6,137 bases of DNA from JBARCX01 sp049794535 (GTDB lineage Bacteria; Pseudomonadota; Gammaproteobacteria; Xanthomonadales; Rhodanobacteraceae), in assembly GCA_049794535.1 (NCBI GenBank), contig JBARCX010000245.1:1-6137 (forward strand), written 5' to 3'. Positions 5,813 to 6,137 of the stretch are shown here, piece by piece (position 1 is the stretch's first letter; every line of letters starts with the position of its first letter). The notes below the pieces were generated by a model, which saw only the letters and a list, made by a program, of their open reading frames with translations, did no database searches and had not been told where the DNA came from. A program made the translations under genes and the position numbers.

Positions 5813-6136
5813 TCAGCCATCGATCGAGCGAATAACCTTCGCCGGCACGCCCGCAACAAGGGTATTTGGGGGAACATCGTGGGTCACTACCGAACCTGCG
5901 GCAACAACCGAGTTTTCGCCTACCGTTACGCCGCCAATGATCGTTGCACCTGTGGCGATCCAGACGTTTCTCTCGATCACGATGGGATTTCCGATGGTGA
6001 TGGTGCGCCGCTGCGAAGGCTCAAGCGGATGGCCTGCCGTGATGATGCTCACGTTCGGCCCGATCATCACATCGTCCGCGATGTCGAGCCCGCCAAGGTC
6101 ATAGAAAGTGCAGTTCTGATTTACGAAGACATTATG
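5813..6136 (-). CDS. Maltose/sugar O-acetyltransferase-like protein (C-terminal part)
   Basis: The frame runs uninterrupted to the right edge, so the GTG at 6070 is internal and the true start is outside the window. The visible 107 residues begin HNVFVNQNCTFYDLGGLDIA and continue as hexapeptide repeats of a left-handed beta helix, for example IERNVWIATGATIIGGVTVG (about 53-72) and NSVVAAGSVV (about 74-83). The segment MIGPNVSIITAGHPLEPSQR (25-44 as visible) carries the His of the GHP motif, which is the catalytic base in the maltose, galactoside and Nod-factor acetyltransferases. The C terminus VAGVPAKVIRSIDG is the usual family ending. These are cytoplasmic trimeric enzymes that transfer acetyl from acetyl-CoA to a sugar hydroxyl. 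Family members are about 185-200 residues, so roughly 80-90 N-terminal residues, including any Mac domain, are missing. The exact substrate cannot be told. The stop is TGA. Confidence 0.92.
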   Translation of the reverse strand, partial: HNVFVNQNCTFYDLGGLDIADDVMIGPNVSIITAGHPLEPSQRRTITIGNPIVIERNVWIATGATIIGGVTVGENSVVAAGSVVTHDVPPNTLVAGVPAKVIRSIDG

Positions 6137-6137
6137 C

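Noticed and set aside
1..6137. CRISPR array, insertion sequence, phage, toxin-antitoxin, retron or defence genes
   Set aside because: No regularly spaced direct repeats, transposase, reverse transcriptase, nuclease or small paired genes are seen in any frame; the window reads as ordinary envelope-related chromosomal genes.

Overview
The window looks like chromosomal DNA from a Gram-negative proteobacterium. It carries an outer-membrane porin fragment, a large TonB-dependent receptor with a signal peptide and TonB box, an exported protein of unknown function, a lipoprotein with a clear lipobox, and a sugar/maltose-type O-acetyltransferase fragment. The receptor style (long Thr/Gln/Ala/Ser/Pro-rich spacer after the signal peptide, then a VTGS-type TonB box) together with an OprB-like porin resembles the Xanthomonadales, particularly Rhodanobacteraceae such as Dyella or Rhodanobacter. 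That placement is an inference from protein style and was not tested by any search.

Layout, left to right. Positions 1-522 (+) hold the 3' end of a carbohydrate-porin-like gene. A strong 11-bp hairpin at 543-571 sits between this gene and the convergent receptor gene and probably terminates both. Positions 622-3816 (-) encode a 1064-residue TonB-dependent receptor. Upstream of it on the same strand, 80 bases away, 3897-4610 (-) encodes a 237-residue exported protein that I do not recognise; the two may be co-transcribed, exported protein first. Positions 4611-5145 are a 535-base gap between divergent genes with no convincing gene. It contains an unusual density of small inverted repeats, including a perfect 14-bp palindrome. 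Positions 5146-5658 (+) encode a 170-residue lipoprotein, probably with an Ig-like fold. Positions 5659-5812 separate it from the next convergent gene and hold three hairpins, one very strong. Positions 5813-6136 (-) are the C-terminal 107 codons of a hexapeptide-repeat acetyltransferase whose start lies beyond the window.

The porin and receptor are both outer-membrane import proteins, and the exported protein next to the receptor could serve the same uptake route, but the substrate cannot be read from the sequence. The lipoprotein and the acetyltransferase look like separate single genes. I see no CRISPR array, tRNA, rRNA, insertion sequence, phage gene or recognisable defence system. The least explained items are the exported protein/receptor pair, the lipoprotein, and the inverted-repeat clusters at 4715-4881 and 5713-5801.
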